Source: Bacteroidales bacterium (lineage in GTDB: Bacteria > Bacteroidota > Bacteroidia > Bacteroidales > UBA932). Taken from it: a DNA stretch of 64,000 bases. The stretch is from contig JAFYYM010000097.1 in assembly GCA_017557535.1 (NCBI GenBank), forward strand, positions 1 through 64,000, read 5' to 3'. Under the pieces are notes generated by a model, which saw nothing but the letters and a program-made list of their open reading frames with translations, did not search any database and had not been told where the DNA came from. Positions within the stretch are counted from its first letter, which is position 1. Each line of letters begins with the position of its first letter. Below, piece by piece: positions 1 to 9,295 of this stretch. The position numbers and the translations under genes were made by a program.

Positions 1-2019
1 GTTCTCGTCGGCATAATAGCCGCTCATCGCAATCAGGCCAAGAGCCGAAAGAAGCAGGCTCAGCAGCATGAACAGCCTGACCAGCGACAGCCTGTCCCTC
101 ACTTCTGAAAGCTGCTCTGAGATGATCGAAGGAATGTAATCGAACATATAGGGCTTGTCCTCGATCCCGTTCCGCTCGACGCAAAGATTCCTGTATAAAC
201 CATAAAGACTCTTCCGGGCTTCCTTCTTATCCCCCATCGTCTCGATCAGCAGGCCATATTGCTCCTCGGAACGACCTATTCTCACATAACTTCCGGTTCC
301 GGAGTCGTACCTCAGCACATCGTTAGGGGCGAAGTCCCCGATGATTCCTCCGATAGAGCGGCCCATGATGTGATGTTGCCCGAGATCCTCGGTGTTCCTG
401 TCCACCCCGAAGCGTGTCATCTCCTTCTCCGAGATCCACACCGTACCGACGGCAGGCTCCTCAAACTTCTCCTTGATGTCAAACCCGAACATGTCAAAAG
501 CCGCGGCATCGCAATTGAGAACCGCCAGGGTCAGTAGTTTGCCTTCGCTGTCCTCGGTGACCATTTCCTCGACCAATCCGGGAAAATAGGTGCTGTGTCC
601 GATCCTGCTGACGCAGGGCAGGGACGCCGCTTTTTCCTTGAAAGCCGCCGCAAGTCCGGGGTCAGTCAACTGGACATAGAAATCATTCTCCACATCGGCG
701 CCAAGCGGACGGTTAACCATGTGTGAGACTTGAAGACTCATTATGATTGCCAGCGCCAGGAGTATTACCGAGAACACATGCTGCAGGACAATGAAAACCT
801 TGCTGAACACATGCTTATTCTTTGCCCGGAACTCTCCTTTAACAACGGAAATCGCTGGAAATCTGGCGCTTATCCAAGCTGGAAGGCTTCCCTGAATGAA
901 CGAGACGAGAATTATGAATATGGCATATACCGCCAACCATCCCGGCGAGTACCTGATCCGGACCGGCACGCTGCCCCCGATAATCCTGTTGAACCACGGC
1001 GAAAGCGCCTCGGCAAGAAGAACAGCGAGCATGAAGCAGTTGGTCGTGAACAGGACCGATTCAAGGATCCTGTTGCCGAACAGGCTCTCTTTTGATGCTC
1101 CCAGCACCCTTCTGGTCGCCATCTCCTTGGCCCGTTTACCGGTCATGGACACGCAAAGATTGATGTAATTGAATATCGCCGAGATGAGCAGGATTATCGT
1201 AATGAGCAAGATGATCCTGGTGTAGAAGCGGCTTCCGCTTTTAAGGCTCTGGTTGTTGGCTGGTGAGTACCAGATCTCATCGTACCTGACTAATCCGCTG
1301 TCTTCCAAGAAGTTCCTGGCTCCAAAAGCGTCGAAGGCCTTTGCTGCCAGGGAATCCGCCTTAACCTCGAGCTCCGCCCTGTCGGTCCCTTTCCTGACTT
1401 TCACAAACGGAATCACATCCAGCATGTGCGGCCTGTTTTTCCTGTTGGTGAGGTTCTCGATGCTGATAATCACATCCGGTTCCCCGAATATCGGATTAGG
1501 GGTGTCTTTGATGATAGCGCCAATGGTGTATTTCCCGTCGATAACCTTGCCGATGGCGACCGATTCGCCCCCGAGCAGGTTGGCGAAAGACCTGGAAATG
1601 ATGGCGTTAGAGGCATCGTTCAGGGTTGCTGCGTTCCCCGTCTCGAAGTTGGCCGGGAATATGTCGAAAAAGTCTCCGCCGACCATGCACTCCTCAACAT
1701 GGTATTTAGCTCCGTCAATGTCGATGGTGCTCTCTTCTTGTGACATCGCTTTCCAGAACATCGCCGCCTTCTCCACCTCGGGAATATCCTCTTTCGCTTG
1801 GAGAGCGGTTCCCCAGGAAAAGCCGACGCCGGAGCTTCCGCGCATCGACCTGTAGAATGTGTACACATCCTTGTAGTCAGGCACGTTCCTAGTCATCTGC
1901 CTTTGGAGCCAGACAAAATGTCCCGTAAGCAGCACAAAGGCCAGGCTCACGATGAGCCCGGCTGCCTCGATGGCCGTGTATAATTTATTTCGACTTAAGA
2001 ACTTCAGGTAGCTTCTCAT
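1..2019 (-). CDS. FtsX/MacB-type ABC transporter permease (C-terminus cut by window edge)
   Basis: The frame is open from the ATG at 2019 to the window edge, giving 673 codons. The last visible residues are YYADEN, which align with STYFADEN in the 790-residue paralogue at 2598-4970, so about 110 C-terminal residues are missing. The protein opens with MRSYLKFLSRNKLYT, has an N-terminal membrane anchor, a large periplasmic domain, and a first FtsX core containing KRAKEMATRRVLGA, then a second periplasmic domain and the start of the second FtsX core. This is the two-module layout of MacB/FtsX-like permeases without a fused ATPase; such proteins couple cytoplasmic ATP hydrolysis to movements in the periplasm. 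It lies on the same strand as the efflux operon beginning at 10684 but is separated from it by an ORF6N remnant. Its substrate cannot be inferred. Confidence 0.9.
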   Translation of the reverse strand, partial: MRSYLKFLSRNKLYTAIEAAGLIVSLAFVLLTGHFVWLQRQMTRNVPDYKDVYTFYRSMRGSSGVGFSWGTALQAKEDIPEVEKAAMFWKAMSQEESTIDIDGAKYHVEECMVGGDFFDIFPANFETGNAATLNDASNAIISRSFANLLGGESVAIGKVIDGKYTIGAIIKDTPNPIFGEPDVIISIENLTNRKNRPHMLDVIPFVKVRKGTDRAELEVKADSLAAKAFDAFGARNFLEDSGLVRYDEIWYSPANNQSLKSGSRFYTRIILLITIILLISAIFNYINLCVSMTGKRAKEMATRRVLGASKESLFGNRILESVLFTTNCFMLAVLLAEALSPWFNRIIGGSVPVRIRYSPGWLAVYAIFIILVSFIQGSLPAWISARFPAISVVKGEFRAKNKHVFSKVFIVLQHVFSVILLALAIIMSLQVSHMVNRPLGADVENDFYVQLTDPGLAAAFKEKAASLPCVSRIGHSTYFPGLVEEMVTEDSEGKLLTLAVLNCDAAAFDMFGFDIKEKFEEPAVGTVWISEKEMTRFGVDRNTEDLGQHHIMGRSIGGIIGDFAPNDVLRYDSGTGSYVRIGRSEEQYGLLIETMGDKKEARKSLYGLYRNLCVERNGIEDKPYMFDYIPSIISEQLSEVRDRLSLVRLFMLLSLLLSALGLIAMSGYYADEN

Positions 2020-2038
2020 ATTCTTGATTGAAATGTGC

Positions 2039-2046
2039 TATATTTG
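2039..2046 (+). promoter_or_regulatory. candidate -7 promoter element (TATATTTG)
   Basis: TATATTTG matches the Bacteroidota TAnnTTTG -7 consensus and lies 27 bases before the ATG of the decayed ORF6N gene. No clear -33 element is visible at the usual spacing. Confidence 0.4.
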
Positions 2047-2073
2047 TAATGACACTATCTAAACTGATGAATT

Positions 2074-2570
2074 ATGAAAGACGAAATCATTAACAAGCTG
2101 TCAGAAGAAATATTACCCGATTTCCTCCTGACTTCATGTTTGAGTTGACTCTTGAAGAAACAAAAAAACTGTTGTATTCTTCAAGATCACAATTTGTGAC
2201 CTTGGAGAATACAGGAAGGGGATCAAATGTTAAATACAAACCTTTTGTGTTTACAGAGCAAGGTGTTGATATGCTATCCTCTGTATTGCGCAGCGAAACA
2301 GCAATACAAGCCAACATAGCCATCATGCGGGCGTTCGTCCGAGTTCGGGAGTATTTGTTAGCGGCCTCTTCCGTTGCTTTAGAATTGAATGAGCTTAGGG
2401 CTAGAGTTGACCTGCTGAAACAAGAGCAGGAAGAAAATCTGGAAGTAATGAACGACCTGTCCGAAGATCTTAGACAAGATATTGACAACCTATACTTGGC
2501 AATAGGCGAGCTCTCCTCAAAGATTGAGGGTAAAAACAATGAGCCGAGGCCCCGTATAGGTTTCAAATAA
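2074..2570 (+). pseudogene. decayed ORF6N-domain (KilA-N-like) DNA-binding protein
   Basis: From 2136 the frame reads as the C-terminal two thirds of an ORF6N protein, with the hallmark FTEQGVDMLSSVL and IMRAFVRVRE segments and a C-terminal coiled coil. The same frame continues upstream of that ATG as QAVRRNITRFPPDFMFEL, the conserved middle of the domain, but hits a stop directly before the QAV codons. The ATG at 2074 starts MKDEIINK, which resembles the usual N-terminus of these proteins, in a different frame. The simplest reading is a deletion of roughly 30 codons, plus a frameshift, across the short repeat AACAAG/CAAG. Translation from 2136 could still make a fragment. ORF6N proteins are typical of phages and mobile elements. 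The gene lies between two FtsX-type permease genes on the opposite strand. Confidence 0.75.
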
Positions 2571-2597
2571 TCTGTCATATTGAGCGTATCGAAGGAT

Positions 2598-4970
2598 TTA
2601 TTCCTTTTTGAGTTCGATTGCGGGGTTGGTGCGAGCGGCCCGGAGGGTCTGCCAGAGGACAGTTCCAAAGGCGATGGCCAGCGATATCACAATAGCCACC
2701 ACGAATACCCAGCCGTAGCCTTCGGCCCTGTAGGCAAAGCGCTGCAGGTAGAGACGGGCTGCCCAGATAGCCAGAGGGATGCCGATCAGGCAAGCCCCGC
2801 CTACCAGGAGCATATAACTGCGGACCGTTCGCCAGGTTTCCTGCGAAACATCGGATCCGAAGACCTTGCGCACAGCAATCTGCTTGGTGTTTTCGTCGGC
2901 GAAATATGTGCTCATGGCAAGCAGGCCAAGCAAAGAGATGAGTACTGCCAGCACGGCGAAGAGTTCCACAAGACGCAAGGTCCTTTGCACAGGTGCAAGC
3001 ATTTTGCGATTGATATCCTTGATGAAGCCATAGCGCCATGCGGGTTCTTCCACGCCGGAGGTCTCCAGACGGAATTCCCGGTAGGCCTGCCGAATAGCCT
3101 CATCATAAGCTTTATCTTCTCCGGTCGTACCAATCAACAGGCAGTTTGAATAGAAAAGTTCTTCGATGCGGGTAACGATGACTCCGCCATTGGGATTCTG
3201 ATTGCTCTCCGACGCTGGACGGGTGGGATAATCCGTCACCACGCCTCCGATGAACTCCGGCTGGGCGTGATTCACATTGATTCTCCGCGGGAATACAGTG
3301 GAAGTATCTGATACAGCTGCCGCATTGAAGGCACTCCGGCTCATCCAGAGCGAATGCACCAACGGATGGCCGAAGTCTTCCTCCACTTCCAGCCCAAGCA
3401 GTTGAAAATAGGTGGAGTCGCATACAATGACGGGCATATCGACGTGATGTTCTTCGTCCACCCTTATGCCCATCGTCATGTTGATTAGCCCGGGGATACC
3501 ACGACCCACCCCCGCTTTTGTCACAAAGGGCAATTGTTCGACCTTATCTTTGAAAAGTTTCATCTGGTCCAGATTCTGTGCGGAATACTCAATGTAATAA
3601 AGGTTATCCGCAGCTGCATGCATTGGTCTTGTAAGCATATGACGCATCTGCACTTCCATTACCAACGCCATTGCGATCAGAAAGACTGAAAGGACATTCT
3701 GCACCACGATGAACACTTTGCTCATTACCATTTTGTTCCGGCGCCGGAGCGTGCCCTTGATAACATCGATGGGCTGATAGTGCGAGGCGGTAAAGGCCGG
3801 GAGCAGGCCGTTGATGATACCCAGGACAAGAATGCCGGCAATGTAGGCCAGAATATACCCCGGTGTCAGCATCAGCGAAAGCCGCACACTAGTGTCGCCG
3901 ATACCCAGCATAAGTTCGTCCGGGTCGCTGGAGGAAACCAGGCTGTTCATCATCGGAACCAGCCAGTTTGCCAGTACAAGAGCCGCAACGAAGCAAACCG
4001 CTGTGAAAACGACCGATTCTCCGATGTACTTCCACAGGATGCCTGTCTTGTCAGCCCCCAGAAGGCGTCGAGTGGCCATTTCCTTGGCTCGTTTGCCCGT
4101 AAGTGCCAGGCTCAGGTTAACATAGTTGAAGACAGCCGATAAAAGCAGCAACAACACTACAACAGTAAGGAGACGCAACATCTGGAAGTTGCCCGTGCGG
4201 GTGAGCCCGTTGCTGCTACCGGTGAAAAAGAAGGCCTTGTCCATCCGGTAAGCACTCCAGGTATCCACTCTCTCCGCTCCCCAGGATGAGTCATAATTCT
4301 TGTGCAGCAAGTCTTCCACTTTGGCTTGTACATCTTCGAGGTTCGCATCCTCCCGTGCGCGGAACCAGGTTGTGTAGTTGCCGATACTGTTGAATTGCTT
4401 GCCCTGATCCACCGCCCAGGTGGCAGTGATATTCGTGATGATATCCGCAGGCATGAAGAATGCGCGGCCAAAATCGGCAAAGATGCCTTTGATTGTACGG
4501 TCTTCTTTATCCACCTTGAGGGTTTCGCCGATGGAGACGCCCACCTTCCGGGAGAAGGATTCGCTGATGAGAATGGCGTCCTTGCCGACAAAGTCTTCGA
4601 GGCTTCCTTCAAGGAGGCGATACTCCGGGAAAACGCTGAAATAATCGGCATCTGTCTCGAATCCGCTTCCCTGAAACGCCTCCTCGCCTTTTTGGATGAC
4701 GGGCTGCCACAACATAGCCACATGCGTGGCGGCCTCCACCTCCGGGATATTCATCTCCAGTTCCTCCTTGTCCCAATAGGTCAGGCCCAGGAATTCGTCA
4801 CTTCCCAGCACGAAGGTGCGTTTCCAGTTCGGAGACTCGTGAGCCACCTCATACTGCTGTACCACGTAGCTGCCAATTAGGATTACGAACGCCAGGCTCA
4901 CGGCCAGCCCCACAGCCTCTATGACCGTGTATAACTTATTGCGGGAAAGGAACTTCAGAAAACTCTTCAT
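2598..4970 (-). CDS. FtsX/MacB-type ABC transporter permease
   Basis: A 790-residue inner-membrane protein with an N-terminal anchor (about residues 12-35), a MacB-like periplasmic domain, a first FtsX core around residues 270-400 containing KRAKEMATRRLLGA, a further anchor and periplasmic domain (about 425-660), and a second FtsX core around 670-785 containing KQIAVRKVFGSDV. It lacks an ATPase domain; the separate ATPase ends 9 bases upstream of its start and should energise it. It closes the five-gene set TolC-HlyD-permease-ATPase-permease. It closely resembles the partial permease at 1-2019, which suggests a tandem duplication later separated by the ORF6N gene. By analogy with MacB it would drive export or extrusion from the periplasm; the substrate is unknown. 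Confidence 0.93.
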   Translation of the reverse strand: MKSFLKFLSRNKLYTVIEAVGLAVSLAFVILIGSYVVQQYEVAHESPNWKRTFVLGSDEFLGLTYWDKEELEMNIPEVEAATHVAMLWQPVIQKGEEAFQGSGFETDADYFSVFPEYRLLEGSLEDFVGKDAILISESFSRKVGVSIGETLKVDKEDRTIKGIFADFGRAFFMPADIITNITATWAVDQGKQFNSIGNYTTWFRAREDANLEDVQAKVEDLLHKNYDSSWGAERVDTWSAYRMDKAFFFTGSSNGLTRTGNFQMLRLLTVVVLLLLLSAVFNYVNLSLALTGKRAKEMATRRLLGADKTGILWKYIGESVVFTAVCFVAALVLANWLVPMMNSLVSSSDPDELMLGIGDTSVRLSLMLTPGYILAYIAGILVLGIINGLLPAFTASHYQPIDVIKGTLRRRNKMVMSKVFIVVQNVLSVFLIAMALVMEVQMRHMLTRPMHAAADNLYYIEYSAQNLDQMKLFKDKVEQLPFVTKAGVGRGIPGLINMTMGIRVDEEHHVDMPVIVCDSTYFQLLGLEVEEDFGHPLVHSLWMSRSAFNAAAVSDTSTVFPRRINVNHAQPEFIGGVVTDYPTRPASESNQNPNGGVIVTRIEELFYSNCLLIGTTGEDKAYDEAIRQAYREFRLETSGVEEPAWRYGFIKDINRKMLAPVQRTLRLVELFAVLAVLISLLGLLAMSTYFADENTKQIAVRKVFGSDVSQETWRTVRSYMLLVGGACLIGIPLAIWAARLYLQRFAYRAEGYGWVFVVAIVISLAIAFGTVLWQTLRAARTNPAIELKKE

Positions 4971-4979
4971 TGGTTTTAA

Positions 4980-5660
4980 TTAAAGCTCGTTCTTCACGTC
5001 GGAGACGATCTGGCCGTCGAAGAGGTCAATGGTCCTCTGGGCGACAGCCGCATCCTTCTGGCTGTGGGTCACCATCACGATGGTGGTGCCATCCTGGTTC
5101 AGCTCGGTGAGTAGATCCATAACCTCCTTGCCGTTCTTTGAATCAAGGTTACCGGTAGGCTCATCGGCGAGGATCAGCTTCGGACCTGCCACGACGGCGC
5201 GGGCGATGGCCACCCTCTGCTGCTGACCTCCGGAGAGCTGCTGCGGGAAGTGATTGGCCCTATGGCTGATAGCCATGCGTTTCATAATCTCGGTAACTTT
5301 GGCCTTTCGCTCGGAGGCGCTGATATTCAAGTAGCGGAGAGGAAGCTCAATATTCTCATAAACATTCAGTTCGTCGATCAGGTTGAAGCTCTGGAACACG
5401 AAACCGATGTTTCCCTTGCGGAACTTGGTGCGCTCCTTCTCTTTGAGCTGGCCGACCTCGGTGCCGAGAAGCTCATAGCTTCCGCTGGTCGGGTTGTCCA
5501 GCAGGCCGAGGATGTTCAGCAGGGTTGACTTGCCGCATCCGGAAGGGCCCATAATGGCGACGAATTCGCCGTCCTTGATTTCGAAAGTGACGCCGTTAAG
5601 GGCTGTGGTCTCGATCTCCTCAGTGCGGAAGATCTTGGAAAGGTTGGTAACTTTAATCAT
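4980..5660 (-). CDS. ABC transporter ATP-binding protein (MacB/LolD-type)
   Basis: A 226-residue ATPase with Walker A GPSGCGKST (about residues 38-46), Q-loop FVFQSFNL, signature LSGGQQQRVAIARA, Walker B LILADEPTGNLD and the H-loop histidine in MVTHSQ. Length and sequence fit the LolD/MacB/FtsE group that works with FtsX-type permeases. It is the only ATPase in the operon and lies between two permease genes (24 and 9 base gaps), so it probably forms a homodimer serving both permeases and perhaps the third one at the window start. Confidence 0.96.
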   Translation of the reverse strand: MIKVTNLSKIFRTEEIETTALNGVTFEIKDGEFVAIMGPSGCGKSTLLNILGLLDNPTSGSYELLGTEVGQLKEKERTKFRKGNIGFVFQSFNLIDELNVYENIELPLRYLNISASERKAKVTEIMKRMAISHRANHFPQQLSGGQQQRVAIARAVVAGPKLILADEPTGNLDSKNGKEVMDLLTELNQDGTTIVMVTHSQKDAAVAQRTIDLFDGQIVSDVKNEL

Positions 5661-5684
5661 AATGTTTTGTATTTAAAAACTTAA

Positions 5685-8024
5685 CTATTCATTTTTCAGC
5701 GAATCTACCGGGTTAGCGTTGGCTGAGCGCCAGCTCTGGAGGGTGACGACTCCAAAGGTGACCGCCGCCACGAAGGCAAGAGCCGCTATGAATATCCACA
5801 ACGGCACAGGCGACTGATAGGCGAACCCTTTCCGCCAACTAGTGATGATCAGATATGCCACTGGCGAGGCGAAAAGGAAGCTTATTCCCGCCATAATCAA
5901 GTATTTCCGGTTGATCATTCCAAGGATGCTCTCCACAGTGGCACCATTGACACGGCGAACCGCTATTTCCTTGCGGAGGAACTGAGTCTCGAAGAATACC
6001 AGGCCGATTATGCCGATGATAGCGATGAGCAGGGCCACGAACGAGGCTATGGTGATGAGTTTTCCAAGCGACTCTTCCTCTTTGTACATATTCTCGATCC
6101 ATTCGTCGAGATGGCGGACATTCACCTGGTCCGGCTCCCTGGTCTGGTCAAACTCGCAGACCGATTTCTTTATGAACTCGGAGACTTCCTTGAAGTCGGC
6201 TCCAGGCGCCATCCTGACATACATTGTGCTGAAGTCGCGCCACTGAGTCTTACCCCAGACCAAGAGCATAAGCGGTTCCATCGGATGCTGGAGACTCTTG
6301 AAATTGAAGTCCTTGACGATTCCGACAATCTCGGTTTTGTCCACATGGCCGCCAATCTGGCTTCCCAAATGGTACTGCGGGAATTTCTGGATAAAGTTCT
6401 CGTTGGCGATGAAAACACCGGTCTCAGTCTGGTTGTCAGAAGCCTGGAAATCACGACCTTCCAAGATCTGGAGGTCAAAGAACCTCAGGAAGTCATCAGT
6501 GACCGGAAGCACCTCGAAGAAGACCTGTTTCCCGTCGTCGCCCGTACGGCCCCAGCCCATCTTCTGGTTGGAGACAATCATGTTGTCAGAGAAAGTCGCC
6601 GCCTCAATCGAGGGGTTCTGCAACAGTTTGGATTCCAACGCTTCATGCTGACCTCCGGCGTAATACCCGCACCAGATTTGCAAAACTCTGGCCTGATCGA
6701 ATCCCATGTCCTTGCGGATCATATACTTGGTCTGGACCGAGACGTAAAGCGCCATGATTATGAATATGAACGACAGCACGAACTGGAGCGCCACCAGGGC
6801 GTTTCTCAATGCGCGTCCCTTGACGCTTGTCCCGTAGGAGCCTTTCAGAACAAGGGCGGCTGGTTGCGAGGTGGAATACAACGCCGGGGCTATTCCGGCC
6901 ACGACAGCGGAGACCAAAGCCACGCAAAGGGTCAGGGCGAGTATTGCTGGAATATCATTGAGCTTCAGGGAATCAGAGACGTAGGATGCCCAGGATGTCC
7001 CTGAGACAATGTGAACGGCCAGACAAGCGACTCCGAATGCCGCCAGGGCAATCAGTCCTGCGTGGGCGAGTTGACGGCCGATGAGGGACCCTCTGCCCTC
7101 ACCAAGAACCTTCCTGGTGTTGATGTTCTTAATCCTGAAAGGGATCTCGGCAAAGGCGAAGTTGATGAAGTTGATTATGGCAATAAGAATCAGCAGGATG
7201 GCGATAGCCGCCAAAGTGATGGTAATGGCTTTGTTGGCGCTGGAAACATCAGCCTTCACATCCCTTTCAAAATGGGCGTCGTGGATTTGTGAAATCCTGA
7301 ATCCTTTGCGCGATTCTACCTGGGTCTCTTCATCGGACGATATGTATTCCTTGAGAGCGGTATAAATCGCATCCTCTGTCTCCTTAGCCAGAGAAGGATC
7401 TTTCAACTTGAGGAAAGAACCGTAAGACCATTCGCTAAATTCCTCCAGATTATTGTCCCCGATGTTCGCGATAATCCCGCAATGCATACTGTAGTTGCGC
7501 GGCGTATTCTTGAATACACCAATAATACGGGAGGAGATGTCACCGGTCTGAAGCGTCTTTCCAATGGCGCTTTCTTCCCCGAATATCATTTCGGCGAAGG
7601 TCTCATTCAAAACGGCGTTACCTGGGACGGTGAAGTCCTTGGCCGAACCTTCCACCCACTCGAAAGGGAATACCGAGAACATGGTGCTATCCACAAAAAC
7701 AGCAGGAATGGTTATGGCTGATTCCTTGTCGCCCTCCTTGTAGAATATCTGATTCCCTTGGTCTGATATCGTACCCACGGCTTCGATATTCGGGTTGGCA
7801 TCACGGGCCCTTTCGATGAACGGCCGGCTGATATGTGTGCTGAAAAGCCCCTCATCGATCCAGTTGTTTTCCATCCGGAACACCTTCTCGTGGCCCTCGA
7901 AGTTCTTATTGTAAGAAGTGTCCCAGTGCACCTGCACCATCAGGATCATCGCCGCCGCTAGAGCGACCCCCATCCCGATGACGTTAATCACCGTCGAAAC
8001 CCCTGTCTTTCTGAATACTTTCAT
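5685..8024 (-). CDS. FtsX/MacB-type ABC transporter permease
   Basis: A 779-residue permease with the same two-module plan as its neighbours: anchor at about residues 10-30, periplasmic domain, first FtsX core (about 270-400, with FRIKNINTRKVLGEGRGS), second anchor near 410-430, periplasmic domain and second FtsX core (about 650-775, with LRKEIAVRRVNGATVES). It diverges more from the other two permeases than they do from each other. It follows the adaptor gene with a 3-base gap and precedes the ATPase. A heteromeric pairing with the 790-residue permease is possible but not shown by the sequence. Confidence 0.92.
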   Translation of the reverse strand: MKVFRKTGVSTVINVIGMGVALAAAMILMVQVHWDTSYNKNFEGHEKVFRMENNWIDEGLFSTHISRPFIERARDANPNIEAVGTISDQGNQIFYKEGDKESAITIPAVFVDSTMFSVFPFEWVEGSAKDFTVPGNAVLNETFAEMIFGEESAIGKTLQTGDISSRIIGVFKNTPRNYSMHCGIIANIGDNNLEEFSEWSYGSFLKLKDPSLAKETEDAIYTALKEYISSDEETQVESRKGFRISQIHDAHFERDVKADVSSANKAITITLAAIAILLILIAIINFINFAFAEIPFRIKNINTRKVLGEGRGSLIGRQLAHAGLIALAAFGVACLAVHIVSGTSWASYVSDSLKLNDIPAILALTLCVALVSAVVAGIAPALYSTSQPAALVLKGSYGTSVKGRALRNALVALQFVLSFIFIIMALYVSVQTKYMIRKDMGFDQARVLQIWCGYYAGGQHEALESKLLQNPSIEAATFSDNMIVSNQKMGWGRTGDDGKQVFFEVLPVTDDFLRFFDLQILEGRDFQASDNQTETGVFIANENFIQKFPQYHLGSQIGGHVDKTEIVGIVKDFNFKSLQHPMEPLMLLVWGKTQWRDFSTMYVRMAPGADFKEVSEFIKKSVCEFDQTREPDQVNVRHLDEWIENMYKEEESLGKLITIASFVALLIAIIGIIGLVFFETQFLRKEIAVRRVNGATVESILGMINRKYLIMAGISFLFASPVAYLIITSWRKGFAYQSPVPLWIFIAALAFVAAVTFGVVTLQSWRSANANPVDSLKNE

Positions 8025-8027
8025 AGC

Positions 8028-9284
8028 TTAGAATACTAACACGTCACTGTCGCCGTAAGTGTCATAGCCGGAGGTGATGACTTTCTCGCCGGGCTCAAGA
8101 CCTTCCAGAACCTCGTAATATTGAGGGTTTTGGCGTCCGATGCGTATCTCTCTCTTGACGGCCTTGTTGCCATCCTTGTTAACCACATATATCCATTTTC
8201 CTCCAGTCTTCTGGTAGAAGGTTCCGCGAGGGATGATGACCGCCTCCTCAGGCTGCCCGAGCTGGAGGTTCAGGTAATATGTCTGCCCGGCCCTGATGTT
8301 GTCCGGCTGCTCGCCCTCAAACTTAAAATCGGCTTTAAACTTGCCGTCACGCACCTCGGGATAAACCTTGCGGATGCTGGTGGCGTATGTCTCGCCCTGG
8401 CGCTCAAAGGTGGCCTCCAGGCCCGCGACAACACGGTCAATGTAATGCTCATCTATCTGAGCCTCAACCTTGTAGGTTCCAACGGAGTTAATCTGTCCGA
8501 TCTTGGCCCCGCTGGCGATTGTCTGGCCAAGGACCACATCCAACAGTCCAAGCTCGCCGTCAATTGGAGCTTTCACGATAAGGTTCCCCTTACGCTTGCG
8601 GATCATCTGCATATTCAGAAGCATATTCTCAAGACTCTCCTCCATCCTGTCCACCTGCGTACCACGGTATAGGCTGTCCTGGCGGGAACGCTCACGGATA
8701 AGGTCATATTTCTTGAGCGAGAGCTCGTAGTCCTCCTTAGCCTTCAAGTAGTCCTCACGGGCGATCAGCTTGTCCTCATAGAGGGCTTTCTGCTGCTCGT
8801 AGGCCCTACGGAGTTTCTCCACGTTTGTACCGTACTCAAGCTCGTTCTGACGCACGTCCAGCTTCTGCTGCTCCATCTGTATCTGCGTGTTTCTCAGGAT
8901 GTTCTCCTTCTCGGCAAGCTCGGCCTCGGCGTTCAGGATCTGCAGGTCCAGATTGTCGTTGGAAAGGATGAGGATAGGATCCCCGGCCTTGACCTTGGAG
9001 CCTTCCTCGATCAAGATTGTCTGGACCATTCCGCCTTCCTGGGAGGACAGCTGGATGGTGGTCATAGGCTGCACCCTTCCGCTGACACGGATGTAGTCGT
9101 TGAACTCACCTTTGACGGCAGCGCTGACGGTGAGCGTATCTTTGTCCACCCGCAGGGTCTTGTTGTTGGGACGGGCTATCAGATAGATGATGAATATTCC
9201 CAAAAGGGCACCCAACCACCACGGCAACGCCTTCTTAGTGAAAGCCACTCTCCAACCTGTTTTCTTCTCTAAAATCCTATCCAT
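8028..9284 (-). CDS. HlyD/MacA-type periplasmic adaptor (membrane fusion protein)
   Basis: A 418-residue adaptor. It has one N-terminal membrane span (about residues 24-42, rich in L, I and G), a split biotinyl-lipoyl domain (SGRVQPMTTIQLSSQ before, and VKAPIDGELG after, a long alpha-helical hairpin at about 110-230), a beta-barrel domain and a C-terminal membrane-proximal domain. It would link inner-membrane permeases to the TolC-like channel encoded 11 bases upstream. The large helical hairpin fits tripartite assembly with an outer-membrane channel. Order and spacing make co-transcription with the neighbours very likely. Confidence 0.93.
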   Translation of the reverse strand: MDRILEKKTGWRVAFTKKALPWWLGALLGIFIIYLIARPNNKTLRVDKDTLTVSAAVKGEFNDYIRVSGRVQPMTTIQLSSQEGGMVQTILIEEGSKVKAGDPILILSNDNLDLQILNAEAELAEKENILRNTQIQMEQQKLDVRQNELEYGTNVEKLRRAYEQQKALYEDKLIAREDYLKAKEDYELSLKKYDLIRERSRQDSLYRGTQVDRMEESLENMLLNMQMIRKRKGNLIVKAPIDGELGLLDVVLGQTIASGAKIGQINSVGTYKVEAQIDEHYIDRVVAGLEATFERQGETYATSIRKVYPEVRDGKFKADFKFEGEQPDNIRAGQTYYLNLQLGQPEEAVIIPRGTFYQKTGGKWIYVVNKDGNKAVKREIRIGRQNPQYYEVLEGLEPGEKVITSGYDTYGDSDVLVF

Positions 9285-9295
9285 AGCATTGTGTT

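Noticed and set aside
1-2019. Frameshifted or broken permease at the left edge.
   Set aside because: The minus-strand frame stays open from 2019 to base 1 and matches its paralogue at the edge; it is only cut by the window.
2573-2600. CTGTCATATTGAGCGTATCG-like sequence resembling a common bacterial dispersed repeat.
   Set aside because: Only one copy was seen in the window, so repeat status cannot be supported here.
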